Shown here piece after piece: positions 10,046 to 18,371 of a stretch of 64,000 nt of DNA (position 1 is the stretch's first letter; each line of letters begins with the position of its first letter). The notes under the pieces are model-generated. The model ran no database searches. It was not told where the DNA came from and saw only the letters and a list, made by a program, of their open reading frames with translations. The translations under genes were made by a program, and so were the position numbers. Source of the DNA: Pedococcus dokdonensis (GTDB lineage Bacteria; Actinomycetota; Actinomycetes; Actinomycetales; Dermatophilaceae); NCBI RefSeq assembly GCF_900104525.1, contig NZ_LT629711.1:1178001-1242000 (forward strand), read 5' to 3'.

Positions 10046-10123
10046 GCCACTGCGGGAGTGGCCCCTACGTCAAAAGGGTGATGGGACTAGTCCCGTCCCT
10101 CTGGACGCAATTGCCACTCCCGC
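10046..10123. promoter_or_regulatory. Nested palindromic operator region upstream of RR1
   Basis: The 12-bp perfect palindrome GGGACTAGTCCC (10083-10094) lies almost at the centre of a larger inverted repeat with 11-bp arms, GCGGGAGTGGC (10052-10062) and GCCACTCCCGC (10113-10123). The left arm also forms its own dyad GCCACT-N5-AGTGGC (10046-10062). A TTGACG -35-like element lies just downstream of the central palindrome on the minus strand. The half-site GGGACT is the one recognised by DosR/DevR-type NarL regulators, whose published consensus carries two extra bases between the halves. I infer binding by RR1 or RR2. Confidence 0.55.
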
Positions 10124-10136
10124 CCCTGGCATCGGA

Positions 10137-10158
10137 TCCCGCACCCGTGGGTGCGGGA
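10137..10158 (-). terminator. Terminator hairpin after RR2
   Basis: A perfect 10-bp stem (TCCCGCACCC / GGGTGCGGGA) with a 2-base loop lies 26 bp downstream of the RR2 stop on the minus strand. It separates the kinase-RR2 operon from the RR1 promoter region. Confidence 0.65.
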
Positions 10159-10183
10159 CGGGCCGGTGACCGGGCCGACGAGG

Positions 10184-10834
10184 TCAGCGCAGGTGGACCG
10201 GCCAGGACTCGTGCGAGCCGTGCGCCGACATCAACGCCGCCGCCTGGAGCCTGGAGTGCACCCCGAGCTTGGTCAGCAGGTTCTGCACGTGGGTCCGTGC
10301 CGTGCTCCGCTGGACGCCCAGCGAGGAAGCCATCTCCTCGGTGGTCTGGCCGTCCATGATGCAGCGCATGACCTGCCACTCGCGGTCGGTCAGGAACTGC
10401 AGGGCCCAGAGCGGGTCGTCGGTCGACTTCTGCGGGCGCAGGGCCCGCTGGAGCAGCGACGGCTCGACCGCGAGCTGTCCACGCACCGCACGGTCGAGCA
10501 TCTCGACGATCTCGACGATCGGCTTCTCCTTGCCGACGTAGCCCGACGCACCCTCCGCGATCGCCCGTCCGACGATGCCGTGGTCCGCCTCGGCGGACAG
10601 CATGACGACCTTGGTCTGTGGCGAGATCTCACGGATCTCGTGGATGGCGGAGACCGACGTGCCACCCGGGAAGTTCACGTCGAGGAGGCACACGTCGGGA
10701 CGGTGCATCGCGACCGCGCTGACGGCCTCCTCCGGCGTGCCCGCCAGGGCGACGACCTCGTGACCACGGGCGCCCAGCGCGAGACCGAGGGCCTCGAGCA
10801 GGAGCAGGTGGTCGTCGCAGACGACGATCCTCAT
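10184..10834 (-). CDS. NarL/FixJ-type response regulator (RR2), partner of the upstream kinase
   Basis: 216-residue response regulator. The receiver has D7/D8, phospho-acceptor D52 ('CLLDVNFPGG') and K in 'YVGKEKPI'. A C-terminal LuxR HTH reads 'LTDREWQVMRCIMDGQTTEEMASSLGVQRSTARTHV'. I chose ATG 10834, which overlaps the kinase stop by 4 bp (ATGA). The frame remains open for 31 codons upstream, but those codons read through the kinase gene. The 4-bp overlap with the histidine kinase makes it the likely cognate regulator. Unlike RR1, the recognition helix carries Q-R-S-T-A-R, so the two may bind related but distinct sites. Confidence 0.9.
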   Translation of the reverse strand: MRIVVCDDHLLLLEALGLALGARGHEVVALAGTPEEAVSAVAMHRPDVCLLDVNFPGGTSVSAIHEIREISPQTKVVMLSAEADHGIVGRAIAEGASGYVGKEKPIVEIVEMLDRAVRGQLAVEPSLLQRALRPQKSTDDPLWALQFLTDREWQVMRCIMDGQTTEEMASSLGVQRSTARTHVQNLLTKLGVHSRLQAAALMSAHGSHESWPVHLR

Positions 10835-11463
10835 GACGCCACCTGCCGCAGCTGGACCTGGGCGAGGCAGATGTCGGCCACGGCTCCACCGCCGGCGCCG
10901 GCGTGCAGCCGGAACGAGCCGTGGCACGCGGCCACCATCGCCCGCGTCGTGGTCAGCCCGAGCGACGTGCGCGAGCTGACCTTGCCCAGCCCGGGCCCGT
11001 CGTCGGTGACCGTGAGGTGCACACCCTCACGGTCGGTGTAGGTGCCGACCCGCACGTGACCACCCTCGCCTGCGGCGCGGACGGCGTTGTCGAGCACGCA
11101 GGCCAGGGCCCGGCTCAACGCCACGGGGCGGGCCCAGGCCTCCAGGCCCTCGACACCGTCGATGGTGATGACGCAGGGTGCCGTGGCCCGGGCCCGCACC
11201 ACCGCGCGCTGGGCGATGGCGCCCAGGTCGGTGGTCGTGACCTCGTCGGCGGCAGCCTCGCTGAGGCTCGTCTCCACGAGCTCGGCGAGCCAACGCGCCT
11301 GACCGGCGATACCGTCCATCTTGCGACCGACGTCACCGCCTTCGGTACCTGCAAGGAGCAGGATCGCCGCCAGCGGCTGCCGCAAGTCATGCAGCAACGC
11401 GCGAACGGTGTCGATCTCCCCTCCAGCGACTGGGCGCTGGTGATCTTCGAACAAAGCAGCCAT
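10831..11463 (-). CDS. Minimal soluble histidine kinase
   Basis: A 210-residue cytoplasmic histidine kinase without any sensor or membrane segment. The H-box is 'ALLHDLRQPLAAI' (H25), the N-box 'CVLDNAVRAA' (N126), the G1 box 'VTDDGPGLG' (D154) and a G2-like 'LGLTTTRAMVA'. The ATPase domain is compact. With so little N-terminal sequence, input must come from protein partners or from the first 18 residues, which look featureless. It precedes and overlaps RR2. The upstream region (11464-11807) is noticeably richer in A/T than its surroundings and carries a plausible promoter. Confidence 0.85.
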   Translation of the reverse strand: MAALFEDHQRPVAGGEIDTVRALLHDLRQPLAAILLLAGTEGGDVGRKMDGIAGQARWLAELVETSLSEAAADEVTTTDLGAIAQRAVVRARATAPCVITIDGVEGLEAWARPVALSRALACVLDNAVRAAGEGGHVRVGTYTDREGVHLTVTDDGPGLGKVSSRTSLGLTTTRAMVAACHGSFRLHAGAGGGAVADICLAQVQLRQVAS

Positions 11464-11807
11464 GTATGTCCCTCACAACCCCGCAGACCGAGGACCAGCA
11501 CCCCCTGTGTGGTCCCCTTGTGGTTCCGCGACTGCTCAAAGGTATGAGGTCAAAAAGACGGCCAGCAATAGTCATTAGGGACTAGGTGAACTCACCAATA
11601 CATGCCGGTTGCCTGCTCTCACCGCGCAGTGCCTTTCGTGGTGTGCGACCGCGCTGCGGATGTGAACGGTCTAAGTGAAAATCGGGGACCATTCGTTCTC
11701 ACCATTTGGATGACCTTTGTCCACGGATCGGTGAACAACGCAGATTTTTCGGCGTGGCGTGGTAGAGGCGAACACCCTCGGATCGGGCGTGACTAGAGTC
11801 GCCCTCC
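11464..11807. other. Divergent intergenic region, relatively A/T-rich
   Basis: This 344-bp gap separates the histidine kinase from the EamA gene. It is visibly lower in GC than both neighbours. It holds the kinase promoter and GGGACTAG site listed above. A 64-codon open frame at 11602-11796 has no recognisable product and atypical composition, and I do not call it a gene. Confidence 0.6.
11539..11596 (-). promoter_or_regulatory. Promoter and GGGACTAG site upstream of the histidine kinase
   Basis: On the minus strand, TTGCTG (11563-11568) and TACCTT (11539-11544) are separated by 18 bp and could be -35 and -10 elements. Just upstream of the -35 is GGGACTAG (11578-11585), the same octamer as the centre of the RR1 operator palindrome. 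It abuts a GGTGA-AC-TCACC dyad (11585-11596). The placement suits activation by a NarL-type regulator. Confidence 0.4.
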
Positions 11808-12689
11808 ATGACGACGAGGACACCGGCGCGCCCGCTGGTGCTCGTCCTCACCGCCATCGTGTCGGTGCAGTTCGGCGGGGCGCTGGCCGCCACCCTCGTC
11901 CCCGAGATCGGTGCCGGCGGGTCGGTCACCCTGCGGCTGCTCTTCGCCACCGCCATCCTCTGGGCGGTGGCCCGCCCGCGGGTGCGGGGGCACGGCCGGG
12001 CCGCCTGGCTCACGGTGCTCGGCTTCGGGGCCGCCCTCGGCCTGATGAACCTGGCCTTCTACGGGTCGCTGGGTCACCTGCCCATCGGGGTCGCCGTCAC
12101 CGTGGAGTTCCTCGGACCGCTGACCCTGGCGACGATCCTGTCGAGGCGACTTCGTGACCTCGCGGCGGTCGGTGCGGCCGCAGTCGGCGTCGTGCTCATC
12201 TCCGAGGCCCTCGAGACACCCTTCGACCAGGTGGAGTGGACCGGGCTGGGACTGGCCGCGCTCGCGGGCGCCTGCTGGGCGGCATACATCATCGCCAGCG
12301 GTCGGGCCGGCCGGGAGTTCCCGAAGCTCGAGGGGCTGGCGCTCGCGATGGCGGTGGCCCTGGCGCTGACCCTGCCCTTCGGGCTGGGCAGCGTGCCCGA
12401 CTGGACGGGCGAGCACCTGGCCAAGGGCCTCGGCATCGCCGTGCTGTCCTCGGTGCTCCCCTACTCGCTCGAGCTGGCCGCGCTGCGCACGCTGGACCCC
12501 CGGGTCTTCGGGATCCTGCTCAGCCTCGAGCCCGTCGCGGCAGCACTCGCCGGCCTGATCGTGCTGCACCAGCGGCTCGCGCCCCTGCAGCTGGTCGGCA
12601 TGGCCCTGGTGGTGCTGGCCAGCGCCCTGGTGATGGGCGCCGGCCAGCGCCGGACCGGCCGGGCCGACCCGGCCGTGTCAGGAGGCTGA
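11808..12689 (+). CDS. EamA/DMT-family exporter (RhtA-like)
   Basis: Polytopic inner-membrane transporter of 293 residues with about ten hydrophobic segments arranged as two EamA repeats. The pattern 'GVAVTVEFLGPLTLATILSRR' in the first half and 'VLSSVLPYSLELAALRTLDPRVFGILLSLEPVAAALAGLIVL' in the second is typical of the RhtA threonine/homoserine exporter subgroup. The exported compound is inferred only as an amino acid or related metabolite. The gene stands alone, and its last 12 bases overlap the 3' end of terC on the opposite strand. Confidence 0.85.
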   Translation: MTTRTPARPLVLVLTAIVSVQFGGALAATLVPEIGAGGSVTLRLLFATAILWAVARPRVRGHGRAAWLTVLGFGAALGLMNLAFYGSLGHLPIGVAVTVEFLGPLTLATILSRRLRDLAAVGAAAVGVVLISEALETPFDQVEWTGLGLAALAGACWAAYIIASGRAGREFPKLEGLALAMAVALALTLPFGLGSVPDWTGEHLAKGLGIAVLSSVLPYSLELAALRTLDPRVFGILLSLEPVAAALAGLIVLHQRLAPLQLVGMALVVLASALVMGAGQRRTGRADPAVSGG

Positions 12690-13715
12690 GAGCCGCTCGC
12701 GCTCGTCCTTGCGGGACTTCCACAGGCTGGCCACGGTGGTCACGCCGAGGATCACGACGATGGCACCCAGCGACACCGAGATCGGGATGTCGGGAGCGGC
12801 CTTGACGTGCTCGCCGCCGTTGATGAAGGGCAGCTCGTTCTCGTGCAGCGCGTGCAGGATCAGCTTGACCCCGATGAAGGCCAGCAGGACGGCCAGGCCG
12901 AGGCTGAGGTAGACCAGCTTCTTGAGCAGCCCACCGATCAGGAAGTAGAGCTGCCGCAGACCCATCAGCGCGAACAGGTTGGCCGTGAGCACCAGGTAGG
13001 GCTCCTTGGTCAGGCCGTAGATCGCCGGGATCGAGTCCAGCGCGAAGAGCAGGTCGGTGGTGCCGAGCGCCATGATCACGATGAACATGGGGGTGGCGAG
13101 CTTCTTGCCGTCGACGTGGGTGAACAACTTGGCGCCGTCGTACTTGTCCGTCGCCGGGAAGCGCCGCTCGACCCACTTCATGAAGCGGTTCTCCTCGTAC
13201 TCCTCGTCGTCGCTCTCGCCCTCCTTGCCGAGCTTGACCGCCGTGTAGATGAGGAAGGCACCGAAGATGTAGAAGACCCACGAGAACTGGTTGATCGCGG
13301 CCGCCCCGACCGCGATGAAGATGCCGCGCAGCACGATCGCGATGATGATGCCGATCAGCAGCGCGGACTGCTGGAGCTTCTCGGGCACCCCGAAGCGAGC
13401 CATGATCAGCAGGAAGATGAAGAGGTTGTCGATCGAGAGCGAGTACTCGGTCAGCCAGCCCGCGTAGTACTCGGTCGCGAACTTGCCGCCGGCCTGGTCG
13501 TGGGTGAAGTACCAGACCCCGAGCCCGAAGAGCAGGGCCGCCCCGATGTAGAAGGCCAGCGCGATGCTGACCTCCTTGGTCGTGGGCACGTGCGGGCGCC
13601 GCGCGATGATGAAGACGTCGAAGAGCAGGACCGCGGCCATCAGGCCGACGGTGAGGTACCAGACCCAGGTGGGGACTTCCATCTGGGTGGCGGTGGTGGC
13701 AACGAACGCGGTCAA
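12678..13715 (-). CDS. TerC-family membrane protein (probable Mn2+ exporter)
   Basis: 345-residue integral membrane protein of the TerC/Alx family. About eight to nine hydrophobic segments are visible. The family acidic motifs sit in membrane helices: 'EYSLSIDNLFIFLLIM' in the first half and 'TDLLFALDSIPAIYG' in the second; their Asp/Glu residues are the likely metal ligands. A central hydrophilic loop is acidic (GESDDEEYEEN). The start is TTG 13715, chosen because GGAAGG lies eight bases upstream; the next ATG (13682) has no ribosome site. The yybP-ykoY-like leader (13747-13867) supports a role in manganese efflux rather than tellurite resistance. Confidence 0.88.
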   Translation of the reverse strand: MTAFVATTATQMEVPTWVWYLTVGLMAAVLLFDVFIIARRPHVPTTKEVSIALAFYIGAALLFGLGVWYFTHDQAGGKFATEYYAGWLTEYSLSIDNLFIFLLIMARFGVPEKLQQSALLIGIIIAIVLRGIFIAVGAAAINQFSWVFYIFGAFLIYTAVKLGKEGESDDEEYEENRFMKWVERRFPATDKYDGAKLFTHVDGKKLATPMFIVIMALGTTDLLFALDSIPAIYGLTKEPYLVLTANLFALMGLRQLYFLIGGLLKKLVYLSLGLAVLLAFIGVKLILHALHENELPFINGGEHVKAAPDIPISVSLGAIVVILGVTTVASLWKSRKDERERLSAS

Positions 13716-13746
13716 CGGGAAACCTTCCGGTCACGACGAGGTGGCC

Positions 13747-13867
13747 GGAGGTCTCTCCCGCCCCGTGTGGTGCGGACCGGCTCCCCGGGCCCGGTATGCC
13801 GTGCGGCTGGCGACAGCTGCACGACGGGCCGTGATGACGAGGACACCGCGTGGGGATACTCCCCTCC
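13747..13867 (-). promoter_or_regulatory. yybP-ykoY-type (Mn2+-sensing) riboswitch upstream of terC
   Basis: Read on the minus strand, the leader opens with GGAGGGGAGTA and closes with GGAGAGACCTCC, so the outer GGAGG (13863-13867) pairs with CCTCC (13747-13751). The 5' GGGGAGTA and the 3' GAGACC just before the closing strand are hallmark conserved segments of the yybP-ykoY aptamer. Paired internal arms lie between them. The element ends about 30 bases before the terC start and its GGAAGG ribosome site, leaving room for translational control. The family is known to bind Mn2+ and to precede TerC-type genes. Confidence 0.8.
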
Positions 13868-13969
13868 GATGAACAAGTGCAAAGACTACATCGGGGGGAC
13901 CCGGCCCTCCGATGATCGCAGCCAGTCTCCCAGACTTTTGCCGCTCCCCCAACTCGGCTGGGCGCGGTC

Positions 13970-16078
13970 TCACTGGGTGGCAGCCGACATCTGCCGCAGC
14001 TCCTTCTTGAGGTCGCCGATCTCGTCGCGCAGCCGGGCCGCGAGCTCGAAGTGCAGGTCGGCCGCGGCCTGGTGCATCTGGGTCGACAGCTCCTGGATCA
14101 GGTTGGCCAGGTCGTTGGCCGGCAGGTTGCGCAGCCGGTCGGCGGCCACCCCGGCGTCGGCCGCCAGGGCGCCCCGGCCACCGCGGCTGGCGTTCTTGCC
14201 GCGGGACTGGCTGCGGCCCGAGCCCAACAGGGACTCGGTGTCGGCGTCCTCGCGCTGGAGCAGGTCGGTGATGTCGGCGATCTTCTTGCGCAATGGCTGC
14301 GGGTCGACGCCGGCCTCGCGGTTGTAGGCCACCTGGATCTCGCGCCGTCGCTGGGTCTCGTCGATCGCCTCCTGCATGGACGGCGTGATCTTGTCGGCGT
14401 ACATGTGCACCTGGCCCGACACGTTGCGGGCTGCGCGTCCGATGGTCTGGATGAGCGAGCGCGCCGACCGCAGGAAGCCCTCCTTGTCGGCGTCGAGGAT
14501 GCTGACCAACGACACCTCCGGCAGGTCGAGACCCTCGCGCAGCAGGTTGATGCCGACCAGGACGTCGAACTCGCCCAGCCGGAGCTCGCGGAGGAGCTCG
14601 ACCCGACGCAGCGTGTCGACCTCGCTGTGCAGGTAGCGGACCCGCACCCCCTTGTCGAGGAGGTAGTCGGTGAGGTCCTCGGCCATCTTCTTGGTCAGGG
14701 TCGTGACGAGCACCCGCTCGTCGACCTTGGTCCGCTCGCCGATCTCGTGGAGCAGGTCGTCGATCTGGCCCTTGGTCGGCTTGAGCACGACCTCCGGGTC
14801 GACCAGCCCGGTCGGGCGGATGATCTGCTCGACGACACCCTCGCTCTGGGCCAGCTCGTAGGGACCGGGCGTGGCCGACAGGTAGACGGTCTGCCCGATC
14901 CGGTCGAGGAACTCCTCCCACCGCAGCGGTCGGTTGTCCATCGCCGACGGGAGCCGGAACCCGTGGTCGACGAGCTGCCGCTTGCGGGACATGTCGCCCT
15001 CGTACATGGCGCCGATCTGCGGCACCGTCACGTGCGACTCGTCGATGACGAGGAGGAAGTCCTCGGGGAAGTAGTCGAGCAGCGTGTTGGGGGCCGAGCC
15101 GCGGCTGCGGCCGTCGATGTGCATCGAGTAGTTCTCGATCCCCGAGCAGGACCCCACCTGCCGCATCATCTCGATGTCATAGGTGGTGCGCATGCGCAGC
15201 CGCTGGGCCTCCAGCAGCTTGCCCTGCTTCTCGAAGCTCGCGAGCTGGTCGGCGAGCTCGAGCTCGATCCCCCGGATCGCCCGCTCCATCCGCTCCGGAC
15301 CGGCGACGTAGTGCGTCGCCGGGAAGACGTACATCTCCTGCTCCTCGTGGATGATCTCGCCGCTCACCGGGTGGAGCGTGTAGATCCGCTCGATCTCGTC
15401 GCCGAAGAACTCGATCCGCACGGCGAGCTCCTCGTAGACCGGGATGATCTCGACGGTGTCGCCGCGCACCCGGAAGGTGCCACGCGTGAAGGCGAGGTCG
15501 TTGCGGGTGTACTGCATCTGGACGAAACGGCGCAGCAGGTCGTCGCGGTTGACCTCGTCGCCGACCCGCAGCCGGGCCATCCGGTCGACGTACTCCTGCG
15601 GCGTGCCGAGGCCGTAGATGCACGAGACGGACGCCACGACGATGACGTCGCGCCGGGTCAGCAGCGAGTTGGTGGCGCTGTGCCGCAGTCGCTCGACCTC
15701 GTCGTTGATCGACGAGTCCTTCTCGATGTAGGTGTCGGTCTGCGGGATGTAGGCCTCGGGCTGGTAGTAGTCGTAGTAGGACACGAAGTACTCGACCGCG
15801 TTGTTGGGGAGCAACTCACGGAACTCGTTGGCCAGCTGCGCCGCGAGCGTCTTGTTGGGGGCCATCACCAGGGTCGGCCGCTGGACCTGCTCGACCAGCC
15901 ACGCCGTGGTGGCGGACTTGCCGGTGCCGGTGGCTCCCAGGAGCACGGTGTTCTTCTCACCGGCCCTGATCCGCGTCGCGAGGTCGGCGATCGCCGCCGG
16001 CTGGTCTCCGGCGGGCTGGAACTCGGAGACCACCTCGAACGGGGCGACCGTGCGCTGGAGGTCTGTCGTGGGACGCAT
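13970..16078 (-). CDS. uvrB: UvrB, excinuclease ABC subunit B
   Basis: Damage-verifying helicase-like subunit of nucleotide excision repair, 702 residues. Motif I is [13 protein letters not shown] near residue 40. The beta-hairpin region '[21 protein letters not shown]' is intact. Motif II reads 'LLVIDESHV', and motifs V/VI include '[18 protein letters not shown]' and '[10 protein letters not shown]'. The C-terminal UVR motif ([28 protein letters not shown]) that contacts UvrC is present. The start is ATG 16078 ([18 protein letters not shown]). The frame is open for another 484 codons upstream, but only as the antisense of the MFS gene. No uvrC lies in the window. Confidence 0.97.
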   Translation of the reverse strand: MRPTTDLQRTVAPFEVVSEFQPAGDQPAAIADLATRIRAGEKNTVLLGATGTGKSATTAWLVEQVQRPTLVMAPNKTLAAQLANEFRELLPNNAVEYFVSYYDYYQPEAYIPQTDTYIEKDSSINDEVERLRHSATNSLLTRRDVIVVASVSCIYGLGTPQEYVDRMARLRVGDEVNRDDLLRRFVQMQYTRNDLAFTRGTFRVRGDTVEIIPVYEELAVRIEFFGDEIERIYTLHPVSGEIIHEEQEMYVFPATHYVAGPERMERAIRGIELELADQLASFEKQGKLLEAQRLRMRTTYDIEMMRQVGSCSGIENYSMHIDGRSRGSAPNTLLDYFPEDFLLVIDESHVTVPQIGAMYEGDMSRKRQLVDHGFRLPSAMDNRPLRWEEFLDRIGQTVYLSATPGPYELAQSEGVVEQIIRPTGLVDPEVVLKPTKGQIDDLLHEIGERTKVDERVLVTTLTKKMAEDLTDYLLDKGVRVRYLHSEVDTLRRVELLRELRLGEFDVLVGINLLREGLDLPEVSLVSILDADKEGFLRSARSLIQTIGRAARNVSGQVHMYADKITPSMQEAIDETQRRREIQVAYNREAGVDPQPLRKKIADITDLLQREDADTESLLGSGRSQSRGKNASRGGRGALAADAGVAADRLRNLPANDLANLIQELSTQMHQAAADLHFELAARLRDEIGDLKKELRQMSAATQ

Positions 16079-16171
16079 GCGTCCAGCGTAGGCCGACCCT
16101 CCGACAGTGCTCGTCTCAGGATGCGGTGAGACGACCCGCCGCGCCCCGCCACCGAGGCGTAGGACTGGGGT

Positions 16172-17404
16172 GTGGCGACCACGACGGACTCCGCGAGCAC
16201 GGAGCGCACCCCGCCCTCCGGAGGTGCGGGTGCCGGTCGTCGCTGGGCGATGCTGGCCGTCAGCACGCTGGCGCAGACCGCCAGCGCCGTGGCCCTGCAC
16301 GGTCCCGCCTTCCTCATCCCCGTGCTGCACGGACGAGAGGGCTTGTCCCTCGCCACGGCGGGCCTGGTCAGCGCGGCGCCGATGGCAGGGGTCCTGCTGT
16401 CCCTCGTGGCCTGGGGGCTCGTGGTGGACCGCAGGGGTGAGCGGCTCGTACTCGGCTGCGGGCTCGCGGCCACCGCGATCGCCGCGCTGCTCGCCGCGTC
16501 GGCGCGTGGTCCGGTCGGCTGGGGTCTCTGGCTGTTCGTCGCGGGAGCCGCGGCTGCGAGTGCCAACGCGGCCAGTGGCCGGGTCGTGGTCGGGTGGTTC
16601 CCCGCTCACCGCCGTGGACTCGCCATGGGCATCCGCCAGATGGCCCAGCCGCTCGGGGTCGCCGTGGCTGCGGTGACGATGGCCGTGCTCGCCGAGCAGC
16701 ACGGCGTCCGCGTCGCGCTCCTGGTGCCCGCCGTGGCCGCGGCTCTGGCCTGCGTCGCGGTGGTCACCGTCGTCAGGGACCCACCCCGCCCGGCCCGCAC
16801 GGTGGAGGCGACGCGCAGCCCCTACCGCTCGGATCGCACGCTGGCGCGCATCCACGGTGTGTCGATGCTCTTGGTGGTCCCCCAGTTCCTCGTGTGGACC
16901 TATTCCCTGGCCTGGCTCGTCACCGACCGAGCGTGGTCGGCGGCCTCGGCGGGCACGTTGGTGGCCGTGACGCAGGTGTGCGGAGCGGTGGGCCGGATCG
17001 CCGTGGGCCACCTGTCCGACCGGGTCGGCAGCCGGATGCGGCCGTTGCGCTGGGTGGCGGCCGCGGTCGTGGCCACGATGGTGCTGCTCGGCGTGGCCGC
17101 CCACGAGGAGTGGGCCGTCGCGGTGCTCCTGCTGGTCGTCGCGTCCACGGTCACGGTCGCCGACAACGGTCTCGCGTTCACCGCGGTCGCGGAGCGCGCC
17201 GGGCCGTTCTGGTCGGGACGCGCCCTGGGGGTGCAGAACACCGGGCAGTTCCTCGCCGCCGCCGCGGTCCCTCCGGTCGCGGGGGCCCTCGTGGCGTGGA
17301 CCGGGTATGCCGTGACGTTCGCCTCCGCGTCCGCCTTCGCCCTCGCGGCCCTTCCGCTGGTGCCGGTGCGCGCCGAATCGGCGCCGAGGCGCCGCTCCCC
17401 CTGA
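16172..17404 (+). CDS. MFS transporter
   Basis: Major facilitator superfamily protein, 410 residues, about twelve hydrophobic helices. The cytoplasmic loop between helices 2 and 3 reads '[16 protein letters not shown]', a version of the MFS G-x-x-x-D-R/K motif; its second-half equivalent is '[16 protein letters not shown]'. The GTG start at 16172 lies 93 bp from the divergent uvrB start. Nothing nearby identifies the substrate. Sequence flavour resembles the oxalate/formate or cyanate (CynX-like) MFS groups, but this is weak. Confidence 0.8.
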   Translation: MATTTDSASTERTPPSGGAGAGRRWAMLAVSTLAQTASAVALHGPAFLIPVLHGREGLSLATAGLVSAAPMAGVLLSLVAWGLVVDRRGERLVLGCGLAATAIAALLAASARGPVGWGLWLFVAGAAAASANAASGRVVVGWFPAHRRGLAMGIRQMAQPLGVAVAAVTMAVLAEQHGVRVALLVPAVAAALACVAVVTVVRDPPRPARTVEATRSPYRSDRTLARIHGVSMLLVVPQFLVWTYSLAWLVTDRAWSAASAGTLVAVTQVCGAVGRIAVGHLSDRVGSRMRPLRWVAAAVVATMVLLGVAAHEEWAVAVLLLVVASTVTVADNGLAFTAVAERAGPFWSGRALGVQNTGQFLAAAAVPPVAGALVAWTGYAVTFASASAFALAALPLVPVRAESAPRRRSP

Positions 17405-17568
17405 CCCGAGCGCCGGGACGTCGCCCGCGTCACGTCCGGCGGGTCCACGAGTCCTAGGAGGTGGTCGCGTGAGTTGGTCGTGGCCGGGGCCCCGGGTCGA
17501 CGGACCGCCTGCCGTCACCCGGGGCCTCACCTCCGGCGCTGGCCAGGGGTGAGCAACCGATCCACACG

Positions 17569-17672
17569 CGGGTAGGCGGGTCGCCGCTCCGTGCCGGGTA
17601 GGCGGGCCGCGGCTCCGTGCCGGGCAGTCGGGCCGCAGCTCCGTGCCGGGTAGGCGGGCCGCCGCTCGGTGC
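17569..17672. repeat. 26-bp tandem repeat, four copies
   Basis: Four head-to-tail 26-bp units (17569-17594, 17595-17620, 17621-17646, 17647-17672) each start CGGGTAGGCGGG or a close variant and end CTCCGTGC. Unit 3 differs at a few bases (CGGGCAGTCGGG). The array fills the gap between the MFS gene and the DUF202 pair and ends one base before the DUF202 stop codon. No coding frame is evident. Confidence 0.92.
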
Positions 17673-17673
17673 G

Positions 17674-17997
17674 TCAGCCCAGCCAGGCGGCCAGCCCCAG
17701 AGCAACCCCGCCGAGCGCCGCGAGCACGGTCAGCACGGCCACCTGCAACATCGGTGGGCTCGGCGAGTAGCCACGCTCGTCGTCACGCAGCTGCACCAGC
17801 CTCCGGCGCACCGTGCCCACGAGCACGACGCTGCCCGCCATCGCTAGCGCTCCACCGGCGGCGAGGACCGGGCGGTCGGTCCGGAGGGCGACGAGCGCGA
17901 GTGGCACCTGCGCCACCATCGCCGTGATCGCCGTCCGTTGCCACGCCAGCGCGGTCCGCTCCGGTTGCAGGGCGTCCCGCTCGGGGATCGGGCTCAT
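17674..17997 (-). CDS. DUF202 small membrane protein (second of pair)
   Basis: 107-residue membrane protein of the DUF202/YidH family. The conserved opening '[21 protein letters not shown]' precedes three hydrophobic helices. Function in the family is not established; members often occur as adjacent pairs, as here. The ATG at 17997 overlaps the upstream DUF202 gene by 4 bp (ATGA). A longer reading frame runs upstream but only reads antisense and out-of-frame sequence. The stop codon lies directly beside the 26-bp repeat array. Confidence 0.82.
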   Translation of the reverse strand: MSPIPERDALQPERTALAWQRTAITAMVAQVPLALVALRTDRPVLAAGGALAMAGSVVLVGTVRRRLVQLRDDERGYSPSPPMLQVAVLTVLAALGGVALGLAAWLG

Positions 17998-18371
17998 CGT
18001 CCGGCGAGCTCGACCAGGGCGAGGACGAGCGTCAACCCCCCGAGCACGACGACCCCGCCCGCGAGGGCCACGAGCGCTCCCGGCGACGGGAGCGGCTCGC
18101 GCAGGCGCAGGGCCCGCTCCACCCGGGCCCAGGCCCACACGGCCCGGACCGCCAGGGCCGCGCCCCCGATGCAGGCCGCGGCACCGAGCAGCGCCGTCCA
18201 CGACGGCAGGGTCGACAGGCTGGCCAACGACACGATCGCCACGCCACCACCGACCAGGGCGAGAGCGGTGCGCATCCAGGCCAGGGCGGTGCGCTCGTTG
18301 GCCAGTGAGAACCGCGGGTCCGGCTCCTCCCCCACGCCGTAGACACTGGTCGGGCGGCGGTCGTCAGACAC
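17994..18371 (-). CDS. DUF202/YidH-type membrane protein (first of pair)
   Basis: 125-residue membrane protein with the DUF202 signature 'FSLANERTALAWMRTALALVGGGVAIV' near the N-terminus and three hydrophobic segments. The first 20 residues are polar and cytoplasmic-looking. Its end overlaps the second DUF202 gene by 4 bp. Its start overlaps the end of coaE by 8 bp on the same strand, so all three may share a transcript. No biochemical role is known for the family. Confidence 0.83.
   Translation of the reverse strand: MSDDRRPTSVYGVGEEPDPRFSLANERTALAWMRTALALVGGGVAIVSLASLSTLPSWTALLGAAACIGGAALAVRAVWAWARVERALRLREPLPSPGALVALAGGVVVLGGLTLVLALVELAGR

Noticed and set aside
11602..11796. 64-codon frame in the kinase-EamA gap
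   Set aside because: No ribosome site, no family and unusual composition. The region is better explained as regulatory.
12807..14327. 506-codon plus-strand frame opposite terC and uvrB
   Set aside because: It runs across two real genes and the riboswitch and has the Glu/Asp/Arg/Gln-rich composition of an antisense frame.
17569..17672. Tandem repeats considered as a CRISPR array
   Set aside because: Units are contiguous with no spacers and there are no cas genes. The same applies to 3534-3594, 34740-34796 and 56637-56732.
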